Origin: Acidovorax sp. NB1
Lineage (GTDB): Bacteria; Pseudomonadota; Gammaproteobacteria; Burkholderiales; Burkholderiaceae_C
Reading direction: 5' to 3'
NCBI RefSeq assembly: GCF_005405905.1
Contig: NZ_BJHU01000005.1
Span: forward strand, 248,001-312,000
Length of the DNA: 64,000 nt
A program made the translations under genes and the position numbers. Positions 20,182 through 28,659 of the stretch are shown piece by piece. The notes beneath the pieces are model-generated. The model worked only from the letters and a program-made list of their open reading frames with translations, was not told the origin of the DNA and ran no database searches. Within the stretch, counting starts at the first letter, position 1. Each line of letters begins with the position of its first letter.

Positions 20182-20365
20182 ACAACGCGGAGGTGTGCGC
20201 CTCCATTCGGGCAGACGTTCAGCTTGCAAATCACAAAGTCCCCTGCGCGGCGCACAGGGTCGGGCTCTGGTTGTCGATGGTGCGCCTTCGGCGATGGATT
20301 GGCGCCCCCACCGCTTCTGCGCACAATCCGGTGCCACCACGCCCTTCTGCCCGGCCCGCCGCACC

Positions 20366-20989
20366 ATGAGCCTCTCCACCGTCCTCAAGATCGCCATCGC
20401 GCTGCTGATCGCTTTTTTTGCCATCGAGAAGCTGCGGGTGCGCCGGGCCGACCAGCGGCTGCGCAGTCCGGTGAGCACCGCCCAGCAGCCGTTGGCCGAA
20501 AGCCCCGTGCAGACGGCCACGCGCGAAGCGCCGTTTGTGCGGGAGGGGTATGAGATCAAGCCGCTGGCGAACTTTGCCGTGCGGGCGCGGGTACTGTCGC
20601 GCGAGGACTATGTGCTGGGCCGGGAGGCCGACCTGTCGCGCACCGACCTGGCGCTGGGCTGGCAGCGCATGGCCGACCCGGCGGTGTATGGGCCGCTCAA
20701 CATTTCCCAAGGCGGACGCTGGTACCGCTATTCCTGGCGCGACCAGCCGCCCATCCCGCTGCAGGAGATCATCGAGTCGTCTGCCAACATGCACATGATT
20801 GCGGCCGACGCCACGGTGGAGCGTGCCTTATCCAAGGTCCGCAAAGGCCAGTTTGTGCGCATCACCGGCAAGCTGGTGGAGGTGAGCCACGCGAGCGGCT
20901 GGCGCTGGACCAGTTCGCTCACCCGCAGCGATTCGGGCGCCCGCGCCTGCGAGCTGGTGTGGGTGGAGTCGCTGCAGGTGGAGGACTGA
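20366..20989 (+). CDS. Hypothetical membrane-anchored protein
   Basis: A 207-residue protein with a single N-terminal membrane segment (LKIAIALLIAFFAIEKL), then a basic stop-transfer RVRRADQRLR. The remainder is predicted outside the cytoplasm and has no motif I can name; it includes NISQGGRWYRYSWRDQPPIP and NMHMIAADATVERALSKVRKG. The ATG at 20366 gives the clean anchor; the longer frame upstream overlaps the NERD gene and lacks support. Function unknown. Confidence 0.75.
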   Translation: MSLSTVLKIAIALLIAFFAIEKLRVRRADQRLRSPVSTAQQPLAESPVQTATREAPFVREGYEIKPLANFAVRARVLSREDYVLGREADLSRTDLALGWQRMADPAVYGPLNISQGGRWYRYSWRDQPPIPLQEIIESSANMHMIAADATVERALSKVRKGQFVRITGKLVEVSHASGWRWTSSLTRSDSGARACELVWVESLQVED

Positions 20990-21021
20990 TGGGGTGAGTG
21001 GCGTTGGGGCACAACCCGCAC

Positions 21022-21088
21022 CGCTTCGAAATCAGTAGCTATCAGCCCATGACCATAGCGCGCAAACCGGGTTTTTTGTTGAAATCCC
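21022..21088 (+). repeat. Family A repeat copy, degenerate
   Basis: GAAATCAGTAGCTATCAGCC, then CATAGCGCGCAAACCGGG and a T-run. The order and spacing match the family A layout, with several mismatches in the GGTAACGGCC block. It sits between the membrane-anchored protein and the DUF6150-like gene. Confidence 0.5.
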
Positions 21089-21202
21089 CAGCACACCGTA
21101 CGGTCAGCGCGCCGCCTTGTCGGCCCAGCCCGGATACTGCGGCTGCAAGGTTTGCCCCACGGGCAGACCACCGGACTCCCTGAACCCCAGCAAAGGACGC
21201 CC

Positions 21203-21490
21203 ATGGCCAAGATCCTGGAAGTGAAGTACGAGCACCAGGCCGATGCCCGCGTGTGCGAGGTGGCCCACAAGAGCCAGGCCGACCTGTGCTGGCACGAAGT
21301 GCACTACCCCGCACAGGCCAGCGGCGACGCGATCTGGTTCATGGTGGCCTACGCAAACCAGGCCAGCTTCAAGGTCTTGCGCGTCAAGCACGCCAGCCTG
21401 GCGGACCTCAAGATCTTCAAGGTGGCCACGCCCGAGGAAGCGGGCTGGAACACCAAGGACCACTTGCTGATCGGCAAGCTGGGAAAGTAA
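21203..21490 (+). CDS. DUF6150-like small repeat protein
   Basis: A 95-residue protein beginning MAKILEVKYEHQADARVCEV. It is built from a short motif repeated about every 15-20 residues: YEHQADARV, HKSQADLCW, YPAQASGDA, YANQASFKV and KHASLADLKI, alternating with hydrophobic strands. This pattern fits DUF6150, a family I recall but whose role is unknown. An AAAGGA Shine-Dalgarno precedes the ATG at 21203. The gene stands alone and converges on the FAH-family gene. Confidence 0.7.
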   Translation: MAKILEVKYEHQADARVCEVAHKSQADLCWHEVHYPAQASGDAIWFMVAYANQASFKVLRVKHASLADLKIFKVATPEEAGWNTKDHLLIGKLGK

Positions 21491-21525
21491 CCGGGCCAGC
21501 AACCAACCTGGGCGGCCAGCTCAGC

Positions 21526-22371
21526 TCAACCCCCCACGCACTTCTGCACCTGCTCGCCCAGGCCGGTGGCCCCCAGGCGCATCACATCGCCGGGCTTCAG
21601 GAACCAGGGCGCAGGCTTCTGGCCCAGGCCCACGCCAGCGGGGGTGCCGGTCAGGATCACATCGCCCGGCTCCAGCGTCATGAACTCGCTGATGTACGAC
21701 ACCACCGTGGGCACATCAAAAATGAAGTTGCGGGTGCTGCCGTTCTGCACGCGGCGGCCGTTCACCTCCAGCCACAGGTCGATGGCATGCGGGTCGCCCA
21801 CCTCGTCGGCCGTCACCAGCCAGGGGCCGATGGGCGCAAAGGTGTCGTGGCTCTTGCCCTTGTCCCACTGGCCGCCGCGCTCCATCTGCCAGGCGCGCTC
21901 GGACACGTCGTTGGCCAGCACATAGCCCGCCACATGGTCCAGCGCCTGCGCCTTGGCCACGTTGCGGGCGCGGGTGCCGATGACGATGCCCAGCTCCACC
22001 TCCCAGTCGGTCTTGACCGCACCGGCAGGGATGCGCACATCGTCGTGGGGGCCGCTCAACGCCGTCACGGCTTTCATGAAAAGCACGGGCTCAGCGGGCG
22101 GCTGCAGGCCGGCCTCGCGCGCGTGGTCGGCGTAGTTCAGCCCCACGCACACGATCTTGCCCACGCCACCCACCGGGCTGCCCAGGCGCGGCGAGCCATA
22201 GACGGGCGGCAGGCGGCTGGCGTCGATGGCGGCCAGGGCCGACAGGGTGCGCGGGTTGAGCTGGGCCGGGCCGATGTCGGGCAGCAGCATCGACAGGTCG
22301 CGCAGCGTGCCGGAGGCGTCCAGCAGGCCGGGGCGCTCGGCGCCGGGCTGGCCGTAGCGGATGAGTTTCAT
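21526..22371 (-). CDS. Fumarylacetoacetate hydrolase family protein
   Basis: A 281-residue FAH-fold hydrolase or isomerase. Conserved blocks: GLNYADHAREAGLQPPAEPV, DWEVELGIVIGTRARNV, GYVLANDVSERAWQ, GPWLVTADEVGDP, and the C-terminal PGDVILTGTPAGVGLG. The metal-binding acidic residues of the family lie in the DWEVELG and NDVSER blocks. Members act in aromatic catabolism (homoprotocatechuate-type diones) or as ureidoglycolate lyases; no pathway genes are nearby. The ATG at 22371 (MKLIRYG) has AAGGA upstream and begins the domain. Confidence 0.88.
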   Translation of the reverse strand: MKLIRYGQPGAERPGLLDASGTLRDLSMLLPDIGPAQLNPRTLSALAAIDASRLPPVYGSPRLGSPVGGVGKIVCVGLNYADHAREAGLQPPAEPVLFMKAVTALSGPHDDVRIPAGAVKTDWEVELGIVIGTRARNVAKAQALDHVAGYVLANDVSERAWQMERGGQWDKGKSHDTFAPIGPWLVTADEVGDPHAIDLWLEVNGRRVQNGSTRNFIFDVPTVVSYISEFMTLEPGDVILTGTPAGVGLGQKPAPWFLKPGDVMRLGATGLGEQVQKCVGG

Positions 22372-22599
22372 TGCGGGGAGTCCTTGTGGATCGGTAAAAG
22401 GGGCAACGGCAGCGACAGAGACCACAAAGCGGCCCGCTGCGCCCATCACGCAGCATAGCGGCCGACAGGCCCGTGCGCTGCCGCAAATCGCAGCGCCCGC
22501 CTTGCCAACACGCGACGCCTGCACCCAGGCGGCTGCCCGCGCACAGCGCTCGGCACGCGTAACATCGCACACGGGCTGCCAAACGCATGACAGCCGCAG

Positions 22600-22664
22600 C
22601 CATTACTCCTGATTTGATAGCTTATACCGCAATACAGATGCGCGGTAACGGCCATTTTTAGCCC
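22600..22664 (+). repeat. Family A repeat, copy near chrA
   Basis: TCCTGATTTGATAGCTTATA, then GATGCGCGGTAACGGCCATT and TTT. It ends 8 bp before the chromate transporter start. The rest of the 301-bp gap 22372-22672, between divergent genes, shows nothing else I can name. Confidence 0.75.
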
Positions 22665-22672
22665 TATTCGCC

Positions 22673-23272
22673 ATGGCCACCGCCGCCAACCCGACATCCC
22701 CGCCCCCCGAGTCCCCTCCCCGGCCCCAGCCGCGCAACCCGGCCGACCTGTTCTGGTCCTTCACCTGGCTGGCCCTGCAGGGCTTTGGCGGCGTGCTGGC
22801 CGTGGTGCAGCACGAGCTGGTCGAGAAAAAGCGCTGGATGACCAACGAGGAGTTCGTCGAAGACTGGGCCGTGGCGCAGATCATGCCGGGCCCCAACGTG
22901 GTCAACCTCAGCATCATGATCGGTGACCGTTACTTTGGCCTGCGTGGCGCGTTCGCTGCGCTGGCAGGCATGCTGACCTTCCCGCTGATCCTGGTGCTGG
23001 CCCTGGCCGTGGTCTATGCCGAGTTCTCCAGCCACCCGGCCGTGGCCGGTGCGCTGCGGGGTATGGGTGCCGTGGCGGCGGGGCTGATTGCGGGCGTGGG
23101 CATCAAGCTGTTCGCCTCCATCAAGAACCACCCGCTGGGCCGCGCCCTGTGTGTGGCCTTCACGGTGTTGACCATCGTGGCCATGGTGGTGCTGCGCTGG
23201 CCGCTGTGGTGGATCCTGCCGGTGATCGGCGGCGCCGCCTGCCTGCTGACCTGGAGGAAGCTCGCGCCATGA
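22673..23272 (+). CDS. chrA: Chromate transporter, N-terminal half
   Basis: A 199-residue CHR-family half-transporter. The N-terminus has the family start DLFWSFTWLALQGFGGVLAV and the motif QIMPGPNVVNLSIMIGDRYF, then several hydrophobic segments. Short CHR proteins normally work as pairs of homologous halves in opposite orientation. The partner gene starts at 23269 and overlaps the stop as ATGA, so translation is coupled. Substrate is chromate in studied relatives; specificity here is unproven. Confidence 0.88.
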   Translation: MATAANPTSPPPESPPRPQPRNPADLFWSFTWLALQGFGGVLAVVQHELVEKKRWMTNEEFVEDWAVAQIMPGPNVVNLSIMIGDRYFGLRGAFAALAGMLTFPLILVLALAVVYAEFSSHPAVAGALRGMGAVAAGLIAGVGIKLFASIKNHPLGRALCVAFTVLTIVAMVVLRWPLWWILPVIGGAACLLTWRKLAP

Positions 23273-23865
23273 CCAGCACCGCCCTCGTGCTCAGCCCGAT
23301 GGACTGGCTGAACCTCTTTCTGTACTACATGTCGCTGTCGTTGCTGGCCGTGGGCGGCGCCATTGCCACCGCGCCCGATATGCACCGCTTCCTGGTCGAG
23401 CGCCAGGCCTGGCTCACCGACCCGCAGTTCAACGCCTCCATCGCCATCGCCCAGGCCGCGCCCGGCCCCAACGTGCTGTTCATCGCCCTGCTGGGCTGGA
23501 ACGTGGGCATCAATGCGGGCGGCCCAGGCCTTGCAGGCTGGCTGCTGGGCGCGCTGGGCATGGCGGTGTGCATGCTGGGCGTGATGCTGCCCAGCAGCCT
23601 GCTCACCTGGCTGGCCACCCGCTGGGGCCACCGCAACCGCGAACGCCGGGGCGTGCGCGCCTTCAAGCAGGGCATGGCCCCGGTGGTGATTGGCCTGCTG
23701 CTGGCCACCTCGTGGGTACTGGCCCGCGCCCACGGCGGCCCCGCCGAGGCCTGGCCCCTGTGGCTGCTGAGCGGCGCCACCGTGCTGCTGGTGTGGCGCA
23801 CCAAGCTGCACCTGCTGTGGATGCTGGGCGCAGGGGCGGTGCTGGGGGCTTTGGGCTGGGTGTAG
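23269..23865 (+). CDS. chrA: Chromate transporter, C-terminal half
   Basis: A 198-residue CHR-family partner. LFLYYMSLSLLAVGGAIATA and the repeated motif AQAAPGPNVLFIALLGWNVG match the second half of long ChrA proteins. The ATG overlaps the previous stop (ATGA). Five or six hydrophobic stretches indicate an inner-membrane protein. The pair should form one transporter unit. Confidence 0.88.
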   Translation: MTSTALVLSPMDWLNLFLYYMSLSLLAVGGAIATAPDMHRFLVERQAWLTDPQFNASIAIAQAAPGPNVLFIALLGWNVGINAGGPGLAGWLLGALGMAVCMLGVMLPSSLLTWLATRWGHRNRERRGVRAFKQGMAPVVIGLLLATSWVLARAHGGPAEAWPLWLLSGATVLLVWRTKLHLLWMLGAGAVLGALGWV

Positions 23866-23889
23866 CCGAAAAAAAGCCCTCCCGCCAGG

Positions 23890-25056
23890 TCAGCTGATCC
23901 GGCGCCCGTGCTCCGCGTACACCGCCAGGTAAATGGCGTCCGAACCGATGTACGGCGCCTTGTTGCCAAAGCCCACGTTGAAATCGCCAAACGACAGTGC
24001 ACGGATGCTGGCCAGACCTGCGCGCAGTCGTTCGCGCGTGGGTTCCTTGCCTGCGTTTTTCAGGCCCTCGATCATGATCTGGGCGTTGAGCCAGCCTTCG
24101 AGTGCACTGCCGCTGTTGAGGTAGGCTGCGTCGCCGCCCGTGGCCTTCATGGTGCTCTGGAACTTGCGCACCACAACCGACTTTTGCGAGTTGGCATCGG
24201 GGAACACCTGCACCAGTGCCAGGCCCCGTGTGGACGCCGCCAGCTTGGGCAGTTCCGACGAGATCACCGTGACCGACAGGCCCGCCAGCGGCACACCCTG
24301 GGCCTTGGCACGGAAGGCCTGCACAAAGGCCGTGTTGGCTGTGCCCGTGGTGGCCAGCAGCACAGCGCCGGGGCGCTCGGCAGCCACCTTGTCAGCCAGC
24401 TCGGCGCCGTTCTTGCCGTCCACGGCCAGCGCGAACTCGCCACCGCGCTCGACCTTGATTTCATCGAGCGCCGCAGACATGTCCTTGAGCACTTCCTTGC
24501 CGAAGGGGTTATCCAGGTAAACCACTGCAATGCGCTTGAGGCCCATGTCCACGATCTGCTTGACCAGGCGCTGGGTTTCTTCGCGGTAGGTGGGGCGCAG
24601 GAAAAACACATGCTTGTTGCCAGGCACGCGCAGCGAGGTGGCGCCCGTGACGGGCCCCACGGTAGGGATGCCCTTGGACTCGACGAGCGGCAGGATAGAG
24701 GCGGTGTTGGCCGTGCCCAGGGGCGAGATCAGCGCAAACATCGACTGCGCCTCGATCATTTCGGTCACGTTCTTGAGCGTGCGCGCGGCCACGTAGCCGT
24801 CGTCCTTGGCATCCACTCGGATCTCGCGGCCATGCACGCCGCCTGCGGCATTCACCTCGGCAAACGCCGCCTTCATGCCTGCCAGCTGCTCGATGCCGGC
24901 CTGGCCCAACGGGCCGGTGAGCGCGATGGAGCAGCCCAGGGTGATGGAGCGGGCGGTCAGCGCTTCTTCAGCGGCCAGGGCGTGGTGGGCCCAAGTGGGC
25001 AGACCGGTGGCAGCGACAGCCTGGGTGGCGCGCAGCAGAAATTGACGACGGCTCAT
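23890..25056 (-). CDS. LivJ/LivK-type ABC substrate-binding protein
   Basis: A 388-residue periplasmic receptor of the branched-chain amino-acid (HAAT) class. A twin-arginine-like start is visible (MSRRQFLLRATQAVAATG), with cleavage likely after AHHALAAEE. The mature protein has LGCSIALTGPLGQAGIEQLAG and later VYLDNPFGKEVLKDM. No permease or ATPase genes are near, so it is an orphan receptor. The ATG at 25056 begins the signal peptide. Ligand unknown. Confidence 0.88.
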   Translation of the reverse strand: MSRRQFLLRATQAVAATGLPTWAHHALAAEEALTARSITLGCSIALTGPLGQAGIEQLAGMKAAFAEVNAAGGVHGREIRVDAKDDGYVAARTLKNVTEMIEAQSMFALISPLGTANTASILPLVESKGIPTVGPVTGATSLRVPGNKHVFFLRPTYREETQRLVKQIVDMGLKRIAVVYLDNPFGKEVLKDMSAALDEIKVERGGEFALAVDGKNGAELADKVAAERPGAVLLATTGTANTAFVQAFRAKAQGVPLAGLSVTVISSELPKLAASTRGLALVQVFPDANSQKSVVVRKFQSTMKATGGDAAYLNSGSALEGWLNAQIMIEGLKNAGKEPTRERLRAGLASIRALSFGDFNVGFGNKAPYIGSDAIYLAVYAEHGRRIS

Positions 25057-25227
25057 GGTGTGCAGGGCGGATAAAACAAAGGTGGCGCAGGCTACCGGCC
25101 GCTGCGCCACCGGGCTGTCCGCTGCGCGACAAAAGGCGCCGCACGGGGCGGAAACCGGGGGTTTTCACCGAGCAGGCTGGTCAAGCCCGGGCCCGCAGCG
25201 GGGCCCTTGTATCCTCTGCTGAGCTGC

Positions 25228-26016
25228 TCAGCAGCCCAGCAGTTGCGGCAACAAGCTGGCGGCCGTGCCGCGCAGCAACGCGTGTGCGGCGCCATCCAGC
25301 TCGCTGGGGGCGGGGTTCAGCACCACCACCTGGGCGCCCGCTGCCCGCGCCTGGTGTGCCAGGCCTGCTGCGGGGTAGACCGCGCCGGCCGTGCCCACCA
25401 CCAGCATCAGCTCACACTGCGCAGCGGCGTTCTGCGCCGCTTCGAGCGTGGCCCGAGGCAACGCCTCGCCAAACCACACCACCCCAGGGCGCACCAGGTT
25501 GCCACAGCGGTCGCAGTGGGGTGGGCGCCCGGCCACGGCATGGTCGAGGTGGCAGCACGGGCGGGGGGGGTCGAGCCAGCGGTTGCTAACGATGTCGCCG
25601 TGCAGGCACAACACACCTGGGCTGCCTGCGCGCTGGTGCAAGCCGTCCACGTTCTGGGTGATGAGGGTGAGCCTGCCCGGGTGCTGCTGCGCAAAACGGG
25701 CCAGCGCATGGTGCCCGGCGTTGGGTACGACATCGGCGAGCAGGTCGCGCCGGTACTGGTACCAGTCCCACACGCGCTGGGGATGGGCGCGGAAGCCCGC
25801 CTCGGTGGCCATGTCTTCGGGGCGGAACTGCGCCCAGTAGCCGGTCTGCGCGTCGCGGAAGGTGGGCACGCCCGATTCGGCGCTCACGCCTGCGCCGGTG
25901 AGCACGGCGATGTGTCGCGCCTGCTGGACCCAGGCGCGGACAGTTTGCAGAATCTGTGCGTCCAAGAGCTGGGCCTCAACTTCTTCTTGCTGCGCGTCAT
26001 TCAACCAGCAGCGCAC
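25228..26016 (-). CDS. cobB: Sirtuin (NAD-dependent protein deacylase)
   Basis: A 262-residue SIR2-family enzyme that removes acyl groups from lysines using NAD+. Motifs in order: TGAGVSAESGVPTFRDAQTG, the class III YxxR signature in WDWYQYRRDL, TQNVDGLHQRAGS, the catalytic His in CLHGDIV, paired zinc cysteines (RPCC and CDRCG), and the NAD site LVVGTAGAVYPAAGL. The YxxR pair is associated with desuccinylase/demalonylase activity. The start at 26016 adds about 25 residues before the domain and could be slightly shorter. Confidence 0.9.
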   Translation of the reverse strand: MRCWLNDAQQEEVEAQLLDAQILQTVRAWVQQARHIAVLTGAGVSAESGVPTFRDAQTGYWAQFRPEDMATEAGFRAHPQRVWDWYQYRRDLLADVVPNAGHHALARFAQQHPGRLTLITQNVDGLHQRAGSPGVLCLHGDIVSNRWLDPPRPCCHLDHAVAGRPPHCDRCGNLVRPGVVWFGEALPRATLEAAQNAAAQCELMLVVGTAGAVYPAAGLAHQARAAGAQVVVLNPAPSELDGAAHALLRGTAASLLPQLLGC

Positions 26017-26033
26017 GAAACTGGCGCGTGCCC

Positions 26034-26118
26034 AGACCAGTGCCCCCGCGCAAGGGCCGCCCCGCCGCGCTGGGGGCGTCCCCTCGGGGGGAAGGCGCGA
26101 TGCGACTCAGGGGGGTCA
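26034..26118 (-). repeat. Family B GC-rich repeat, copy 1
   Basis: The minus strand reads, from the rlmB stop, TGACCCCCCTGAGTCGC, GCGCCTTCCCCCCGAGG, then GCGCGGCGGGGCGGCCCTTG. It matches 55882-55965 nearly base for base over about 75 bp. It starts at the rlmB stop codon, in the same orientation as the gene. Confidence 0.8.
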
Positions 26119-26862
26119 AGATCTCTGGCGCAGGGCCTCGTACAGGCACACGCCGCTGGCCACCGAGACGTTCAGGCTTTCCACGGCACCCTTCATGGGG
26201 ATGCTGACCAGCTCGTCGCAGGTCTTGCGTGTGAGCTGGCGCATGCCGTCGCCCTCGGCGCCCAGCACCAGGGCCACGGGGCCTTTCAGGTCTACCTGGT
26301 AGATGGTCTTGGGCGCATCGTCGCTGGTGCCGATGCACCAGATGTTGCGCTCCTTGAGTTCGTTCAGGGTGCGCGCGAGGTTGGTGACCATGAAGTACGG
26401 CATGGTCTCGGCCGCACCGCTGGCGACCTTGGCCACGGTGGCGTTGATGCCCACGGCGTGGTCCTTGGGGGCGATGACGGCGTGGGCGCCAGCACCATCG
26501 GCCACACGCAGGCAGGCGCCCAGGTTGTGCGGATCGGTCACGCCGTCGAGCACCAGCAGCAGGGGCTGTTCGATGCCAGCGGCTTCCAGGTCTTCCAGCA
26601 GCTCATCCAGTGAGGTGGCAATCTTCACTGGCTCCACCCTCGCGGCCACGCCCTGGTGGCCGTGGCTGCCGGCCAGCTTGGCAATGCGCACGCTGTCGGC
26701 TTCGATGAGGCGGGCACCGGCCTCGCGGGCGCGGTCGAGAAACTGGCGCATGCGGGCGTCGCGCCGCGTGGCTTCGTAATAAATCTCGATGATGGACTTT
26801 GGCGCGGTCTTCAGACGCACGCCCACGGCGTGAAAGCCGAAGAGAACTTTGGGGCTGGACAT
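26116..26862 (-). CDS. rlmB: 23S rRNA (guanosine-2'-O-)-methyltransferase
   Basis: A 248-residue SpoU-family methyltransferase that modifies G2251 of 23S rRNA in E. coli. An L30e-like RNA-binding domain ([20 protein letters not shown]) precedes the knotted catalytic domain, with motif 1 [17 protein letters not shown], motif 2 [13 protein letters not shown] and motif 3 [20 protein letters not shown]. The ATG at 26862 starts at the domain. The stop codon merges with family B repeat copy 1. A family A repeat lies 40-110 bp upstream. Confidence 0.93.
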   Translation of the reverse strand: MSSPKVLFGFHAVGVRLKTAPKSIIEIYYEATRRDARMRQFLDRAREAGARLIEADSVRIAKLAGSHGHQGVAARVEPVKIATSLDELLEDLEAAGIEQPLLLVLDGVTDPHNLGACLRVADGAGAHAVIAPKDHAVGINATVAKVASGAAETMPYFMVTNLARTLNELKERNIWCIGTSDDAPKTIYQVDLKGPVALVLGAEGDGMRQLTRKTCDELVSIPMKGAVESLNVSVASGVCLYEALRQRS

Positions 26863-26902
26863 GCGGGGATTATCCGCTGGCCGCAAGGCCACCCATCACT
26901 GC

Positions 26903-26962
26903 ACTATGAATTTAATAGCTATCAAGGCAATACCATCGCGCGGTAGCGGCCAAAAAAGTTCA
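26903..26962 (+). repeat. Family A repeat, copy between ybbA and rlmB
   Basis: ATGAATTTAATAGCTATCAA, then CATCGCGCGGTAGCGGCCAA and AAAA. It fills most of the 111-bp gap between the two minus-strand genes. Confidence 0.75.
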
Positions 26963-26973
26963 AATTTTTCGCC

Positions 26974-27687
26974 TCAGACGACGCGCCCCGCGTCGATGGT
27001 GATGCGATGCTCGCACTGCGCAGCGATGGCCCGGTCGTGGGTGACAAGCACCAGCGTGGTGCCCTGCTCGCGGTTCAGCTCGAACATGAGCCGCATGATG
27101 GTCTCGCCCGTCGCAAAGTCCAGGCTGCCCGTGGGCTCGTCGGCCAGCAGCACGGCGGGCTGCACCACAAAGGCCCGCGCCAGCGCCACGCGCTGCTGCT
27201 CGCCGCCCGACAGCACCTTGGGGTAGTGCGACAGGCGCTGGCCCAGGCCCACGCGGGCCAGCATCTCGGTGGCGGCCTTGCGCGCGTTTTTGCGGATCTC
27301 GGGGCGGTTGGACAGCTCCAGCGGCAGCATCACGTTCTCCAGCGCGGTGAGGTTGCCCATGAGCTGGAAGCTCTGGAACACAAAACCCACCTTCTGCGCG
27401 CGCAGGGCGGCGCGGGCATCTTCGTCCAGCGCAAACAGGTCGTGGCCGTCCAGCCGCACCGTGCCGCGTGTGGGGGTGTCGAGCCCCGCGATGATGGAGA
27501 GCAAGGTGCTTTTGCCCGAGCCCGAGGCCCCCACGATGGCGGCGGTTTCCCTGGCGGCCAGGCGGAAATCGATATCCCGCAGAATGTCGAGCGTGCCGGT
27601 GGAATCGGTCACCGACTTGAAGACATGCTCCACGGCGATGATGGGGGTTGCAGACGATGCCTGCGGCAGTGGGGAGGATTCGGACAT
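26974..27687 (-). CDS. ybbA: ABC transporter ATPase of the LolD/YbbA type
   Basis: A 237-residue ATP-binding subunit. Walker A is GASGSGKSTL, the signature is LSGGEQQRVALARA, Walker B is VLLADEPTGSLD, and the H-loop is LVLVTHD. LolD/MacB-like proteins of this size drive lipoprotein or lipid-linked mechanotransmission. The head-to-head pairing with tesA is also seen in E. coli (ybbA/tesA), but the large permease ybbP that follows ybbA there is missing; rlmB follows instead. ATG at 27687; only 15 bp separate it from the tesA start. Confidence 0.88.
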   Translation of the reverse strand: MSESSPLPQASSATPIIAVEHVFKSVTDSTGTLDILRDIDFRLAARETAAIVGASGSGKSTLLSIIAGLDTPTRGTVRLDGHDLFALDEDARAALRAQKVGFVFQSFQLMGNLTALENVMLPLELSNRPEIRKNARKAATEMLARVGLGQRLSHYPKVLSGGEQQRVALARAFVVQPAVLLADEPTGSLDFATGETIMRLMFELNREQGTTLVLVTHDRAIAAQCEHRITIDAGRVV

Positions 27688-27702
27688 GAAAGGATTTTTG
27701 CT

Positions 27703-28377
27703 TTGATTCGATACCTGCGTCGGCGCCACTTTATCGTGAGCGCAGCCACCGGAGCACTGGTGGGGCTTTGCACCCCGGCCGCCCTGGCCCAAACCAAGGC
27801 CCCCGCCACGCCCGCCCGCACTCCCCTGCTGCTGGTGCTGGGTGATTCGCTGAGTGCCGAATACGGCCTGGCGCGCGGCACGGGCTGGGTGGCTCTGCTG
27901 GAAAAACAGTTGGCACAAGACAAGCTGAATATCACTGTGGTCAACGCCAGCGTGAGCGGCGAAACCACCTCGGGCGGCCGATCGCGCCTGGCCGCCCTGC
28001 TGACCCAGCACAAGCCCACCCATGTGGTGATCGAGCTGGGCGGCAACGATGCCCTGCGTGGCCTGCCGCTCAAGAACACCGAGGAAAACCTGACCTGGAT
28101 GACCCAGGCCGCCCAAAAGGCGGGCGCCAAGGTCTTGCTGGTGGGCATGCAGGTGCCGCCCAACTATGGGGCCGACTATGCGAACAAGTTTGCGGGTTTG
28201 TTTACCACCGTGGCGCAGGCCCAGAAGGCAGCCGTGGTGCCCTTTCTGCTGAAAGGGGTAGCGGATGGGCCGGACCCGACCCGCCTGTTCCAGCCTGACC
28301 GCATCCACCCACGCGCCGAGGCGCATCCGCAGATGCTGGCCAATGTGTGGCCGGAACTGAAAAAGCTATTGCGCTGA
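27703..28377 (+). CDS. tesA: Periplasmic arylesterase / lysophospholipase TesA
   Basis: A 224-residue SGNH hydrolase. Catalytic blocks are intact: GDSLSAEYGLARG (Ser), VIELGGNDALRGLP (Gly/Asn) and the C-terminal DRIHPRAEAHPQM (Asp-His). A signal peptide is present only if translation starts at TTG 27703 (then IRYLRRRHFIVSAATGALVG ... ALAQ); that TTG has AAGGA eight bases upstream. The GTG at 27736 would truncate the signal. The Shine-Dalgarno lies within 10 bp of the divergent ybbA start. Expected role: periplasmic thioesterase/esterase. Confidence 0.85.
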   Translation: MIRYLRRRHFIVSAATGALVGLCTPAALAQTKAPATPARTPLLLVLGDSLSAEYGLARGTGWVALLEKQLAQDKLNITVVNASVSGETTSGGRSRLAALLTQHKPTHVVIELGGNDALRGLPLKNTEENLTWMTQAAQKAGAKVLLVGMQVPPNYGADYANKFAGLFTTVAQAQKAAVVPFLLKGVADGPDPTRLFQPDRIHPRAEAHPQMLANVWPELKKLLR

Positions 28378-28393
28378 CGCCAGATACAGCCCG

Positions 28394-28582
28394 TCAGGCG
28401 CTGGCGGGGCCCCCAGGCTGGCCGGGGGTGCCAGCGTCGCCGGCAGGCTGGTCGTCTGCCGGCTGATCCCCCTGCGGCTCATCCGGCCTGCGGTGCGCCT
28501 TGGCCCTCAGCTTCTCTTCTTTTTTTTGTTTTTTGGCGAGTTCGCGCTGGCGCTTTTCGTATCCGTAGTTAGGTGTTGCCAA
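28394..28582 (-). CDS. Small conserved basic protein, 62 aa
   Basis: Begins MATPNYGYEKRQRELAKKQK, highly charged and probably helical, then a Gln/Asp/Pro-rich tail ending GGPASA. I recall similar short proteins across Burkholderiales but know no function. It faces tesA tail to tail, 16 bp apart. Confidence 0.65.
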   Translation of the reverse strand: MATPNYGYEKRQRELAKKQKKEEKLRAKAHRRPDEPQGDQPADDQPAGDAGTPGQPGGPASA

Positions 28583-28659
28583 GGTAATTGCTTCCTGAAG
28601 TAGAGGCCCACTGTAACAGCATGCTCATTGGAGCCGACTCCAAGAACCAGCTCAAAGCA

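Noticed and set aside
25189..25206. Hairpin GGGCCC/GGGGCCC after the sirtuin gene.
   Set aside because: Stem is short and GC-rich, no T-run follows on the gene's strand, and such pairs are frequent in this composition.
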